DNA from: Halichondria panicea
Taxonomy: Eukaryota > Porifera > Demospongiae > Suberitida > Halichondriidae
Assembly: GCF_963675165.1 (NCBI RefSeq)
Contig: NC_087388.1
Span: 3,849,047-3,913,046, forward strand
Length of the DNA: 64,000 bases
Direction of reading: 5' to 3'
Both the position numbers and the translations under genes were made by a program. A model generated the notes under the pieces. That model did not search any database. It was not told the origin of the DNA and was given only the letters and a program-made list of their open reading frames with translations. Shown piece by piece: positions 13,101 to 23,256 of this stretch (the first letter of the stretch is position 1; each line of letters starts with the position of its first letter).

Positions 13101-16100
13101 CCCTATGGAGAACAATGGTGGTCAATTTTATGGAGCTAGCTCTCGCTGCTTCCAGTTGGGCAGTGAATGGATCAGAACTGATAATTTTGGTGTTAAAATG
13201 TACACTGCTGATGCAGGATGTTATCAGGTAAGGATTGCTGTACAGATCTAGTACAGTCTTGTGTATATATCACATGATCAGAGCACATTTGTATTACATG
13301 TAGTATGCTTGTACGTCTTCTGGAGTTGAGATCTTTCTCGAGGGCATGTCTTTTCTGTGCTCTTATGAAGGGGAAGAGGTGTGTGCTGTTTACAACCATT
13401 GTCATAGCATTCAATATGCATCAAATTACCGTATAGTAGGTAATTTCCGGGGGTAAAAACATTCGTGGTTAGCAATATTTAGTCAGTTTGTGGATATTAT
13501 TTGTGTGGTTGCTGCTTGCACTGCAGGTGGTGGTAATGATCGCTTCATTCGTAGGGTAAAATATTCATGCGCAGGGTTTCAACCACAAAAAACACAAAAT
13601 GTTGCCCCCCCCCTGAACATTACCTGTTATACAGTATGGGCAGGATTATATTAATTTTTGTACTTGTATAGATCATCGTGGATATCACTGTGAATGATGT
13701 TCGCTTCCAAGGTTCTTACATATGCCCGTCATGTGCCAGCGTATGCTACGTAAGTTGTTTCTAAACAGATTTGTAGACTGTAGTTATACTATGCAAACTT
13801 TGTATTAAGATCCATGTATGTCAGTAACTGTTAATTTATTTACAGGATAATCTGGACAGCTGTCTTGCACTGATAGGTACGTGTGTGTTTATGCATGTTC
13901 TCACCTGCTCAGATTGTATACATATATAATTATATGCAACCCCCTTTTATCATTGTTGGGCATGCAGTTGCAGCCATTATAATCAAGGGCATAATTATTG
14001 ACCCCAAAGGGGGAGAGGGCATGTAACTAAGCATCCAGTCAATGTATACTTGAAATTCAAGTAATTATGCCTCGGTGCGCATGCGCAAGCGAGGTATACA
14101 GTAGTGTGTTTGTGTGTAGACTGCTATCGCATGCGCAAGCGAGGTATACAGTAGTGTGTTTGTGTGTCTGTGTCTGTGTGTAGACTGCTATAGCTGATCA
14201 AGTGCAAGTAAGAGTTTCTATAGGCTTCTAGTCATGTTTTCTTGGATATGAATTCGTGGATTTGCAAAATAATGCTTCGTTCTCGAGTTATGCCTAGTTA
14301 TGCTTACTTGGAATGCCATTGCAGCCTGTTCAAAAGAGCATGTTTACCGAGTGTTGCTACTCTACTTAGTAGTTATCTCTGCACTAGAACGCCAGCTATT
14401 GGTAACTGCAAGAGTGATAAGAGAGCTGCAAGGCTCTGCTGATATGGTATATCATGATATAATTTTAGACTTGAGCTTTTGGCATAGATCGTTTTTAACA
14501 ACAATCATGGTCGATCATTACCTACTTGGTCAACCTACTCTTTGAGTTTGTCTGCAACAAATTTTAATGTTCATCATGACTGTGTATAAAAGCTATTAGT
14601 AGCTTTATGTTATGTAGCTTATAGGCATCTCCACCGAGGCATCAGGGGTCAGGTGGCATATACGGCACCGGATGTAATTTTGAAGGGGGAGGGGTTCGGG
14701 TTAGTTTAGGGAAAATAACAAAAATTAGGGCGTTTCCACATCCGGTGCCGTATTTTATATAAGCCACCTGATCCAGCATCAGCACCTGTGGTGCTTTCAT
14801 TTATGCCATAAATAGATGCGGAGTGATCGACACGGACTTCAATTTGCGGAGTATGTAACTGGTTAGTTAATAGAGACTAACTAGATGTTATTGGATCATG
14901 GATCGTGACTATGCTGATACCAAGAGCTGATACTGACAGATAGTCTAGTAGAGCTCCACCAAGCTAAACTGATTAAACTCCACGTATATCTCACTCCTAG
15001 CTCAACAGATGCCTCCACCCATACCACCCTCTGCGCCCTACTGCTTGGCCTGGACTGGCTACCTGATGCCTGTGCGCAAGAGTGGCTCTTGCTAATAATC
15101 TGCGCTCTGACCTGCTACATGTCATGTATATCAATAGATTAAAGCTCCTTCCTACACCACATGGGATTTTTTCTATCGGGCTACTCTCCAAAACTGAAGG
15201 CAACAAAGACAAAGAAGAAGAAGTAGGGTCAATGTTCAATTGTGTGGGCGCGTGTTGCTAAAAACCAATGATGAATTTCGCTGAGTATGTGTTTGACAAT
15301 GCTATATCGAAAGAGATTTTGCACACAGTAAAAACAGATATGTTATAATAACATAAAACACCTCAAATAAAATGCATTATTTGAAATTTAATGTTGAAAT
15401 GACATAAATTTCTGTCATTTTAACACTAAAATACGATGATGCATCCCATATAACATATGTGTTTTTGCTGTGCATGCAATTCGTAATAGTTAAAACGCAA
15501 TGAGGCTCACTTAATTAACATCGCATTCTAAACGCGGACACTGTTTGTTGGTTGATGTAGTGATGAACGAGTTGCAATGCATTGAGTGATGTAATGAATA
15601 ATGACTAAGTGCATGTGCTCTCTTTCACAGATCCCAATCCTTGTAATTCTGGTCCTTGTGATGTAAATGCTGAGTGCACAATAACTGGTCTAACTTCACC
15701 TGAGTTTAATTGCTCCTGCAATCCCGGCTTTGTTGGAGATGGGTTCATTTGCTCGGGTATGTTTTATGTCTGTCTATGAATGAATGCAATGTGTGTTTGT
15801 GTGTTCTCATTTAAAAGCTACAAAAGAAGAACGATCAAAGGTTGCCCTCGCTAGCTAGGAGTTCATTGTCCCATAACCAGTGTAGCGGGTAATTTTTGTT
15901 GGTGTAATTTTTGTAAAAACTACCCAGTTAAAAATTTCGTATTTCTCTAAAATTTGGTACAGCTAAATGTAGGCTAATGAAACTTGCACTAAGCCGCTAT
16001 AATAATAATAATGTAATGTAGATCTATTCCATAATCGCATTAAATTAATAAGCTTTCACGCTTAACCTTAGCCTCGTTCCCAGATCGAGTTGTCACTTAA

Positions 16101-18180
16101 ATTATATTGGATGGGTTGTTCTCCCTTTTCAATATAAAAGCGAAAACTCAGGTCTGCATGGTAATTTATTTACTAGAGCCATATAAATTATGTAGCATTA
16201 TAATTTGTTTTGAATTCAGGAATGACTATGGGTGCCGACCCTCACTTCAGCGTGGTCCTCCCAAGTAAGAAGCTGTTATGTTTCTCGATTATGGGCGAGC
16301 AAGGATTTAGCTACAACCTCATAAGCAATAGCAAACTAGTGATGAATGCTCTGTTCTCACCTGACTCAAAAAAAGACGGGGTCACTTGGATAGGAGCGCT
16401 AGGAATTATTGCTAAAAATTCTGAAAGAGCCAATCAGGTCGCAGTCTCCTTTACTGCTCGACAACATCGTATCGAGTTCAACAAAGTTAAAGTATCTCCA
16501 GAAAATATTGGGAAAATTCGATTCAAGAAAGGTCAAGTTTATATTTCAGATCGCTCATCACCTATTCCTCATGGTGTGTACCCGTCTGTTCTCATCATTA
16601 TAGAGGATGTCGGTGTCAACTTCACTGTTCACTTCATGAATGAGCACTTGGATTTGTTTTGGCATAACACCTCTTATCATAATCACACACAGGATTTTCA
16701 TGGATTAATCGGTTAGCCATGCATGCATGCATGTACAGAATTAAGAAGGGGTGTGCACACACTGGTTGGTGGTACGTAGTGTATACTAACCACCTCCTAC
16801 TCTTAGGCCTATATATAGTTTACTGAATAAAAAAAACGTGTGTGTTGAATTGAGAGGATTGAAGATAGCCACAATATGAAAATTTTGGGCACATCAACTT
16901 CTTTTCTAGATTGCGTAAATGTGCTCTGTTCCAGGTAATCCACCTCCCGGTACTGGCATATTATTATAGGTGAGGCCATAATTATTTAAACTTTGCCCAA
17001 GACTGTCAGAGGCATAACATAATTGCACATTCATTGCACAATATAACTAGCACACAGTACAGCCATGGATTTCATCGAGGTTGCCCCTAAATGTCGTCCT
17101 GTTGAAATTACATTAATTATTATGCTTCAAATCCCCATGTACTAAGCCCTGTCCTAGCCCATATACCAGCTACGAGAGTTGGGGTATGCCATTGATATGG
17201 TCAGGAGTGCATGAACTTACCGTATAGCAGGTAATTTTCGCTGGTACACATTTTCTGCCCATTAATTAATTGTTACGTATTCTAAATTCGTAGCTCAAGA
17301 ATCAGGATAGTGACGTTGAACCTATTGTAGAATAATAATTTAATGAGCGAAAAACAAAAATACGATCATTTCCACCATACAAAAATAACCCGCTGTTGTA
17401 TGGTATATATATTTGTTGCCCATGAGTTGGCTGCATGCAGATCAAAGCAATCCAGTGCTCTGTGTATATATGGCATGTTGCATCACTACCATAATAGATT
17501 GTATGTCATATTGCACTGTGTAATTGCAGTGAACGAAATCTGCTTTTTGACTTATGCCCAACGTTCCACTCAATAACTTTAACGGTCCCTTTTATAGGCT
17601 CAGACCAATGGGAAGCAAAACTATGGAATTCACTATGGAATTTCGCTTGAATTCATGTCTATTATTTTATTACAAACAAAACCTTGGCATTGATAGCAGC
17701 GTGGCTTGGGCCTTAATTGTTTAACAAGCGTTTGTTCACCAAATGAAAATGGGAAATCAGAAGAGTTTGATATCATTGGGCAAAAAGTTAGTTATTGCAG
17801 GCGCCCTCGTACAACATGTGGCCCTCGGGATTATATCACATCCAGTGCAATAATTGCCATGTTGCACTGTACTCGTACTTATATATCCCTATAGAAAACC
17901 GCTGTAATTTATAATACATGATCCCCCATGCACAGGTCAGTTCTTCCGTAAAGGAGTTGAGATCGACACCACACGCAAAATTATAATCCTCCCCAATAAG
18001 GAGCCTGTCCCAGTGATTCGTCGTCCATTATGGTCTTTCATGGAGAGAGAGCCACAACATGACCAGTTTTGTTGGACTGCCATGAACGCTGGCCACCAAG
18101 GGAAAGGGCTCATTGAGGGAGAGTACAATGACTATCTTGTGGACAACATTGGAACTGACCACTTCAAGTTTGCAGGCTGA
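7161..18180 (+). CDS. Secreted leishmanolysin-like (M8) metalloprotease fused to EGF and ITIH-C-like domains
   Basis: A 20-exon model of 842 aa, all junctions GT-AG and in frame: 7161-7271, 7807-7910, 8615-8645, 10428-10510, 10658-10772, 10834-11009, 11292-11388, 11445-11530, 11581-11686, 11863-11970, 12091-12167, 12454-12564, 12608-12731, 12930-13004, 13075-13227, 13672-13749, 13846-13876, 15631-15756, 16220-16711, 17936-18180. A signal peptide (about residues 1-21) precedes a propeptide-like part. The M8 domain has HEVFH (H233, E234, H237), a distant third zinc ligand candidate H332 in SHW, and many cysteines. Residues about 556-597 form an EGF module. Residues about 600-842 resemble the C-terminal domain of inter-alpha-trypsin inhibitor heavy chains (ADPHFSV start, QDFHGLIGQFF, GLIEGEYNDYLV). 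Zinc-dependent extracellular proteolysis is expected from the family. The M8 plus ITIH-C combination is unusual. Exons 1-3 and the weak donor after 10510 (GTGCTA) are the least certain parts. Confidence 0.88.
7420..7476. repeat. AT-rich palindrome in intron 1
   Basis: Arms 'aaattaattttgactaccat' and 'atggtatagtcaaaattaat' are nearly perfect complements around a short AT loop. It lies within the first intron of the M8 protease gene. It could be a tiny foldback element; no function is evident. Confidence 0.7.
8646..9489. repeat. Intron 3 (5' part) with decayed repeat end
   Basis: Intronic stretch with no exon. 'gtggaaccccataaaacgga' at about 8724 and 'ggaggttccactga' at about 10360 form a distant inverted pair of the family also seen at 55436-55612. 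They may be the ends of one larger element into which the MITE at 9499 was inserted, or two separate fragments. Confidence 0.4.
9490..10115. mobile_element. MITE with about 60-bp TIRs and 9-bp target duplication
   Basis: The element runs from 9499 to 10106 (608 bp) in intron 3 of the M8 protease gene. Its inverted ends begin TAGTCTCGCGAGCAGCCGTC (left) and TAGTCTTGCAAGCAGCTGTC (right, reversed), continuing through 'tggttgaacccgccgctttt'. The flanking 9-bp repeats are GAGCACCCT at 9490-9498 and GAGTACCCT at 10107-10115, one mismatch. The TAG start, the CTCGC(A/G)AGC terminus and the duplication length match the element at 1068-1863, so both likely used related transposases. More TIR mismatches here suggest an older insertion. 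Confidence 0.9.
14077..14191. repeat. Two-copy tandem repeat, about 51-64 bp
   Basis: Two copies of 'gcatgcgcaagcgaggtata' followed by 'cagtagtgtgtttgtgtg' and 'tagactgctat'. Copy 1 is 14077-14127. Copy 2 is 14128-14191 and carries an extra TGTGTCTG expansion. It lies in intron 17 of the M8 protease gene. Confidence 0.85.
14647..14774. mobile_element. 128-bp MITE, uninterrupted reference copy
   Basis: Ends GGTCAGGTGGC and (reversed) GGATCAGGTGGC, with inner inverted repeats TACGGCACCGGATGT. The middle reads 'gttcgggttagtttaggg'. A second copy near 20614-21612 has the same middle and inner repeats but is split by an inserted element, so this copy serves as its empty-site reference. It lies in intron 17 of the M8 protease gene. 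Confidence 0.85.
15885..15925. repeat. Dispersed repeat of the CCGTATAGCGGGTAATTTTCG family
   Basis: 'gtagcgggtaatttttgttg' here resembles stretches at about 17219 ('ttaccgtatagcaggtaatt') and 38124 ('ttaccgtatagcgggtaatt'), each followed by a similar 60-100 bp. The shared TACCGTA end recalls the small TA-flanked MITEs at 24309, 45518 and 47685, so these may be truncated relatives. Confidence 0.55.
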
Positions 18181-18376
18181 AACATAATGTTTCTTATTAC
18201 AGTTAGAACAGTATTCAGCAAGTTCCTTTTTTGCTTTTTAGTAGCAAGTGATTTTGTTTGCTTCACTGTTTTAGTGGATCTAGATTTATGAATTCCACAA
18301 ACAGACTCATGTAACTACGTAATTACCATTGATTTCGTGCAGTGAGTGGTGCACTGGATATCTTAAACATTTATTT

Positions 18377-19481
18377 TTATAAAAGTTTTACTAAGTAGAT
18401 TTGAAACACAAGGGTATCATGATATAAGAATTTATGTTCTAGTTCATTGTGGGAAATAAATTTCAAACTTCCTCTTCCTGCTTTTGAATACTCGGCATCA
18501 CCTGTAACTCGTTCTCCTTCTCCCTTGCTGTTATATTCGACATATATGTACGAAATTATGTCTTTGAGTTTGTCTAGTACTCTGAAATATATGATCCCAC
18601 GAAATGGCCACTTTAATTCATCGTCAAATTCTCCCTTCATGAAATAGACAAGACCACTGACATGTGTTCCTGTATATTGTGCTTGTCCATTGGCGTAGAC
18701 ACCAAGACAGATTTTGTAGCCACGGTCGTGAGTGTAGACTGGTGTTGAGTACCATACGTCCTCAGTCTTGATCTTGTGTTGGTGGAAATTGGTCATGATC
18801 AATGGAGGGGGACCCAGTGGTATAGAGATCCGGGGAAGAGTGTTTCGTTCAGTTTGGGAAGAAGTGATGTTGTAAGCAAACATTGTAATAATGGCAATCA
18901 CTAGTGATACTATGATTGACTTAAAGAGACTATTCTTTTGAATCATAGACAGCAATTTTTTATCTTGATGAGCAGTTTTGTTTGCTAGCCCCATTAGTTT
19001 CACTTGAATTTTCCGATAGTTTTGTTCACTTGTTAAGTGTTTCCGTTCTAAGTACTCACAGACATTTCTTGCAACCTCTCCCTTATTCTGTTTAATCAAG
19101 ATTGATAAGAGCTCCCTAAATGTAGCCGAGTCATGATTTAACCTCACCCAGGCTTGCAAAAGAAGTGCCACGGCTAATTTAGTTTTTTCTTCTTTTAAAA
19201 CATCGCTTTTTTCATCAGCGCTTTTTTCATCAGCGCTTAGTCCAAAAAGATGTATGTATTCTCTAACATCCTCAAAAAATCCAGTTAAATTTAATAAGTC
19301 GTCTTCTTGGATTAATTCATCAAGCTGATCAGTCAATCCTTTGTTGTTGTTCTTGAACGGGTCAAAACCTAATAAATTATTGGTATATTGCTGGTAACAA
19401 CTTTTATTATAGATGGTGCTTACCTTGAAGTTGTTCTTGCTCTGGTCCCTCACACTCATTCTGAGTTTTTTCTGAAGACAT
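18377..19481 (-). CDS. Death domain-TM-MATH (TRAF-C-like) membrane protein, copy 1
   Basis: Two exons, 19481-19424 and 19368-18377, joined over a 55-bp intron in phase 1, give 349 aa. The ATG lies about 45 bp from a TATAAAAG motif. Residues about 31-125 form a Death domain (late helices LLLQAWVRLNHDSATFRELL). Residues 126-165 are charged and coil-like. Residues 168-187 are a single hydrophobic span. Residues about 205-349 match the TRAF-type MATH domain (DRGYKICLGVYANG, THVSGL, MKGEFDDELKWPF, FLYHDTL). There is no signal peptide. Family knowledge links both domains to cytosolic TNF/Toll-type signalling; the actual topology and role are unknown. DEKSADEKS at 67-75 is a small in-frame duplication not found in the other copies. 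First of three tandem paralogues; its stop lies 196 bp from the convergent M8 protease gene. Confidence 0.88.
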
Positions 19482-19523
19482 TTTATTAATAGTTGGCTTG
19501 CTTAATAATATTGTGTACCACCC

Positions 19524-19531
19524 CTTTTATA
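19524..19531 (-). promoter_or_regulatory. TATA box of Death-TM-MATH copy 1
   Basis: TATAAAAG read on the minus strand, about 43 bp upstream of the ATG at 19481. That leaves a 5' UTR of roughly 15 nt if initiation is 25-30 bp downstream. The SIPA1L-type gene has the same octamer at a similar distance from its ATG. Promoter activity is inferred from position only. Confidence 0.45.
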
Positions 19532-19593
19532 TCAGTGATGTCATGTACATTTACAAAATTGTTGTATTCTGGCATTATAAAATTTATATGCAT

Positions 19594-20577
19594 CTAATTA
19601 GAGTGCAGCTCTACTTGGTGGATTTCAAATAGAAGAGTGTCATTATGTAAGAATAACAGCTTGAGCTTTTCATGAGAAATGAAGTCCCCCTTTCCAAATT
19701 TATTTTCAGAATATTGATCTCCGCGCTCAACTCTCTCACCACGTCCATCTGTACCTTCATACTTAGCATCAAAACTTAGTGACAGGCTAGTATGTTGGTC
19801 CATTACCGAAAAACTAATGACTCCACAAAATGGCCATTTCAATTCATCATCGAATTCTCCCTCCATAAATTGAATAAAAGCAGAGATATGCGTTCCCTTG
19901 TGTTGTGCTTGCCCATTAGCATAGACTCCAAGACATATTTTGTAGCCACGATTGTGAGTGTACACAGGGATTGAGTGCCATAAATGATTTTCTCTTTTGT
20001 GCTGTTGGAAGTTGGTCATGATTAATGGAGGAGGGCCTAGTGGTATAGAGATTCGGGGAACAGGTCGTTGATTATTGGTCACATTGAGAGAAAAAATTAA
20101 AACAGTTAGTCCCACAATTATTGCTATGAATTTCTTGAAGTCGCTTTTAGTTGCTGTGCTGATAGATTGTAACTTTCTCTCTCGATGATCAATTTTGTCG
20201 GTCAATGTTGTCAATTTTGCTTGAAATTTCTGAGGGCTTTCCTCAATTGTTGAGTGTTTTTGTTTCAAGTACTCACAGACATTTCTTGCAACCTCTCCCT
20301 TAGTCTGTTCTATCAAGATTAATAAGAGCTCCCTAAATGTAGCCACATCATGGTTTAACCTCACCCAGGCTTGCAAAAGAAGTGTTATGGCTATTTTAGT
20401 TTTTGATTCTTTTAGAACATCACCTTTTTCATCAGTGCTTAGTCCAAAAAGATGTACGTATTCTTTAACATCTTCAAAGAATCTTGCCAAATGTGAACAG
20501 TCCTCTTCTTGGATTAATTCATCAAGTTGAGTGTCTGTCAATCCTATGTACTTCTTAAATTGGTCAACACCTATCAT
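19594..20577 (-). CDS. Death domain-TM-MATH membrane protein, copy 2 (5' end uncertain)
   Basis: One open exon encodes the same architecture as copies 1 and 3: Death domain, hydrophobic span FIAIIVGLTVLIFSLNV, MATH domain (NRGYKICLGVYANG, MEGEFDDELKWPF, FLHNDTL). An acceptor (TATGATAG at 20571) sits exactly where exon 2 starts in the other copies, so a first exon is expected. The only similar ATG exon upstream (22325-22303, MSSESKT) ends in the wrong phase for this acceptor. An 883-bp transposon and its host element lie between. Translation from the ATG at 20577 would give 327 aa. The gene may therefore use an internal start, have an unseen micro-exon, or be losing its 5' exon. The ORF itself is intact, so it is not called a pseudogene. 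Confidence 0.75.
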   Translation of the reverse strand: MIGVDQFKKYIGLTDTQLDELIQEEDCSHLARFFEDVKEYVHLFGLSTDEKGDVLKESKTKIAITLLLQAWVRLNHDVATFRELLLILIEQTKGEVARNVCEYLKQKHSTIEESPQKFQAKLTTLTDKIDHRERKLQSISTATKSDFKKFIAIIVGLTVLIFSLNVTNNQRPVPRISIPLGPPPLIMTNFQQHKRENHLWHSIPVYTHNRGYKICLGVYANGQAQHKGTHISAFIQFMEGEFDDELKWPFCGVISFSVMDQHTSLSLSFDAKYEGTDGRGERVERGDQYSENKFGKGDFISHEKLKLLFLHNDTLLFEIHQVELHSN

Positions 20578-20613
20578 AATCAATAATAATAATAATTATT
20601 ATGATATCCAAGG

Positions 20614-21612
20614 GGTCAGGTGGCATCATAGATATAAGAAGGGAGAGGGATGGGAAACAGAGCACGTGCGCACAATCACTTCTGTGTAATGCCAAAGGTT
20701 GATCCGCGTTGCGGCTCTAGACCCCCGCCAACCCAGCGGGAAATGTTATTACTATCATTCACAGCTCCCCACTGGGACTCTTAGTACTGTGCTGAGCATC
20801 CACACCTACTGTGCATCATATAGAAGCGTTGTGTATCTCACCAAGAGCTTGAAAACTTTCAAAGGCAGTTTTTTGAGTGTTGTATTATCGTTTCGGCTCT
20901 ACCTAGTGGCTTTGTGTACCTTCTACAAGGAGAGGCTGTGACTACAGCCCAAAATATTAATGATTCCCTCTTTCTTAAGTAGCTGGGCATTGTATGCAAT
21001 TGCAAGTAAAATCAAAGCCATTTGGCTTTAGGTTGGTAAGTAATGTTCATTTTTGTATTAGTAAGCTGGTTTTTAAAAGCAGACTTTTTGTGTACCCATT
21101 TAGAAAGTTACATCAATGATTGAATGTAGGTAAATGTCTCTTTGTATTCATTGATAGTTGGTTCATCGTATCGGCACAGTAATTTACGACAGAACTTTGC
21201 TACATTTCTATAATTCTCTATCATGTCTGTGACTGTACTGGAATACTCAACGGTACAGACAGAGCTCCTCTCAAGAATTTGCCTGTCCAAGCTGCTTTTT
21301 ACTGCTTGAAGGGTCTCACTAACTATTGCTGCTACCTTGTTGTGACTGTTCCACTAGCCATTACTAATACATGGAGCTTAATAGCTAGTTTATAGCCTAG
21401 TACTAGCTAAAAGCATGGGTTGGAGGAAATAAAGAAGAAAACATTGACCGCAACGCGGATCCTCAATGCTATTTACGTAGCGTTTCCCATCCCTCTCCCT
21501 TATATCTACGGTGGCATATACGGCACCAGATGTAATTTTGAAGGGGTTCAGGGTTCGGGTTAGCTTAGGAAAATAACAAAAATTAGGGCGTATCCACATC
21601 CGGTGCCGTATC
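20614..21612. mobile_element. Second copy of the 128-bp MITE, interrupted
   Basis: The left 13 bp (ggtcaggtggcat, ending at 20626) and the right part (21518 to about 21612, 'atacggcacc' to 'ggtgccgta') join to match the intact copy at 14647-14774. The 883-bp element at 20627-21509 separates them. The outer right end is missing or diverged. Confidence 0.8.
20619..21517. mobile_element. 883-bp nonautonomous element with 8-bp target duplication, nested
   Basis: The element runs from 20627 to 21509. Its ends are CATAGATATAAG (left) and GTAGATATAAG (right, reversed), continuing into 'ggagagggatgggaaac', with a further shared block 'gatccgcgttgcgg' farther in. It is flanked by the perfect 8-bp repeat GGTGGCAT at 20619-20626 and 21510-21517. 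An 8-bp duplication suggests a hAT-type transposase, but terminal bases are not diagnostic. No transposase ORF. It lies 42-46 bp upstream of the exon of Death-TM-MATH copy 2. Confidence 0.9.
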
Positions 21613-22302
21613 CTAGGTGATTTCCAGTATGAGCCATATTTTACTTCCCCCAGGGAAGTATGGAATATGGCTCATATTTTTACTTCCTACAAGCACTATT
21701 CAACTTTTGAATCATCTTGACAATTTGTACACAGTAAAATAGCAATACAGCATGCAAAAAGTTTTTGTAGACTATGTTTTGTGCTATTGTCATATTCACC
21801 TGAGCTAGCTAGCAGTCTAAGCTACTTATTACATGTTCATGAGGCTCGAAACACTGCAGATCAATCCTTGCTCTGTGTTTCTAGTCAAGGCTGTGGCTCA
21901 GAGGTAGAGGAGTACAGTGCATGCAGTGTTGGTAGACTGCAAATTGAAAATGGCAGCTGCTGATATTGGTGGGCGGGTCTGGTCAAAGTTTATGGCTTCC
22001 AGTAGAACCTAGCTGCTTGGAGAATTAATTAAAAGTAGCTAGCTCTCATACTTGACAGCTGTAACTGTTCTAACTGCATATTCTGAGGCACAAAAGTGGC
22101 TGTGAGAGCAAGCTTGACTGTCTCCATTGATGTTCAAATGACTGTTTTGCTGTTTTTGCAGTAAATAAATCAATTGTTGACTGGTTGCCTAGTAATTATC
22201 CAACCTCAGCCTCGGGCTACGCCCTCGGCGTTGGTTGGTTATAAGCCATAATTACTAGTCAACCACTATAACATACCCGGTACCCATGTGCATGCTATTT
22301 AC
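21613..22302. other. Intergenic, short palindromes
   Basis: No gene seen. 21632-21680 contains a palindromic pair ('gagccatattttacttcccc' and its complement). 22186-22257 contains inverted 'ggttgcctagtaattat' and 'ataattactagtcaacc'. Both look like remnants of small foldback elements. Confidence 0.5.
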
Positions 22303-22325
22303 CTTGTCTTTGATTCTGAAGACAT
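22303..22325 (-). other. Candidate orphan first exon (MSSESKT)
   Basis: On the minus strand, ATGTCTTCAGAA opens like the first exon of Death-TM-MATH copy 1 (MSSE) and like an internal MSS in copy 3. It ends at an AAG|GTAAAT donor. It is 23 nt long instead of 58, so its phase (2) does not match the phase-1 acceptor of copy 2 at 20570, and direct joining gives an immediate stop. It could be a real first exon that needs one more small exon, or a relic. Confidence 0.4.
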
Positions 22326-22436
22326 TGTTTCTATCCATCATATCATGTCATATCAGGGGACCGGTGTCATAAAATTTTGGGCCCCCCCATGTTTACGCCC
22401 CACCCGGGCCTAGAATTTTAAAATTTTGGGCCCCCG

Positions 22437-22521
22437 GGCCTAGAATGTTAACAGTTTGGACCCCCTGGAATGTTAACAGTTTAAGCCCCCCAGGGGGTCC
22501 AAACTATTAACATTCTAGGCC
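22437..22521. repeat. C-rich palindrome
   Basis: 'gggcctagaatgttaacagt' plus 'ttggacccccctgg'-type sequence is followed, after about 20 nt, by its complement ('ccagggggtccaaac', 'attaacattctaggcc'). A partial direct copy (gggcctagaattttaaaatt) lies just before it. A local palindrome of unknown origin. Confidence 0.7.
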
Positions 22522-23256
22522 CCCCACTGTGAGATTAGGCCCCATCTTCTGCTATCCTTTTCTGCACGATAGAACAAAGTCAAAGAGATATAATAATAAT
22601 TATGGTAAGGTTAGCTCTATTAGTTGACAAAGCATCAAAGAGACTGCATGCATGCAAAGACTCTGTATCAAAGTAGCAAAAATGTTTGCATTATTATTCT
22701 ATCATGGAATTCAAAGTGAAGGAAGATTTACCTTTCAAGTTACTCATGCTTTACCTATAAGAGTTAAATGCTTTGATGCAGCTCTGCAATGTTGGATCTG
22801 CCTGTAAGACAATCGATGTTGTTGCATAGCTATCGCCATATTTGCAACTTTGTGCTTACTTTCTCAGCCAAATTTCAGGACAAAAAAGTATAAAGCACAC
22901 AATTTCAGTGCAAAGACAACAATTCATATCTTCCTCCTATACATAGAAGATGTGGGGATGCTCCAATAGCATCACTGGCTCAGCTCTCAAGTAATGTGGA
23001 ATCATAAATAGAAGTCAAGAGAGAAACTGTTGTATCATGGTGGAATCACAATATAGCAGTTCCCTTGCCCCGAAAGGAAACTGCTATTGTCTAATCTTGG
23101 ACAGTCCTGACCAATTCGGGACAGTTGGCACCTATGTGCTTCGTGCTGCATGAGGCCTGATTCATAGAATGAACTGCTTCATGGTACAAGAATGTGATGA
23201 TCACTGATAAGCTTTTAATTAGTGCCTAATAAGGCATTATATTTAGCCACAAAAAT
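22522..23256. other. Intergenic, no gene seen
   Basis: Spacer between the orphan exon and the third Death-TM-MATH gene. No exon, TIR pair or RNA gene was recognised. Confidence 0.4.

Noticed and set aside
14997..15239. 80-codon minus-strand open frame in intron 17 of the M8 gene
   Set aside because: No domain or splice support. The plus-strand reading 'gcctggactggctacctgatgcctgtgcgcaag'-like region may be an old retroelement fragment, but it is too short to call.
20614..21612. A single large palindromic transposon at 20.6-21.6 kb
   Set aside because: The 8-bp duplication and the intact copy at 14647 show two elements, one nested in the other.
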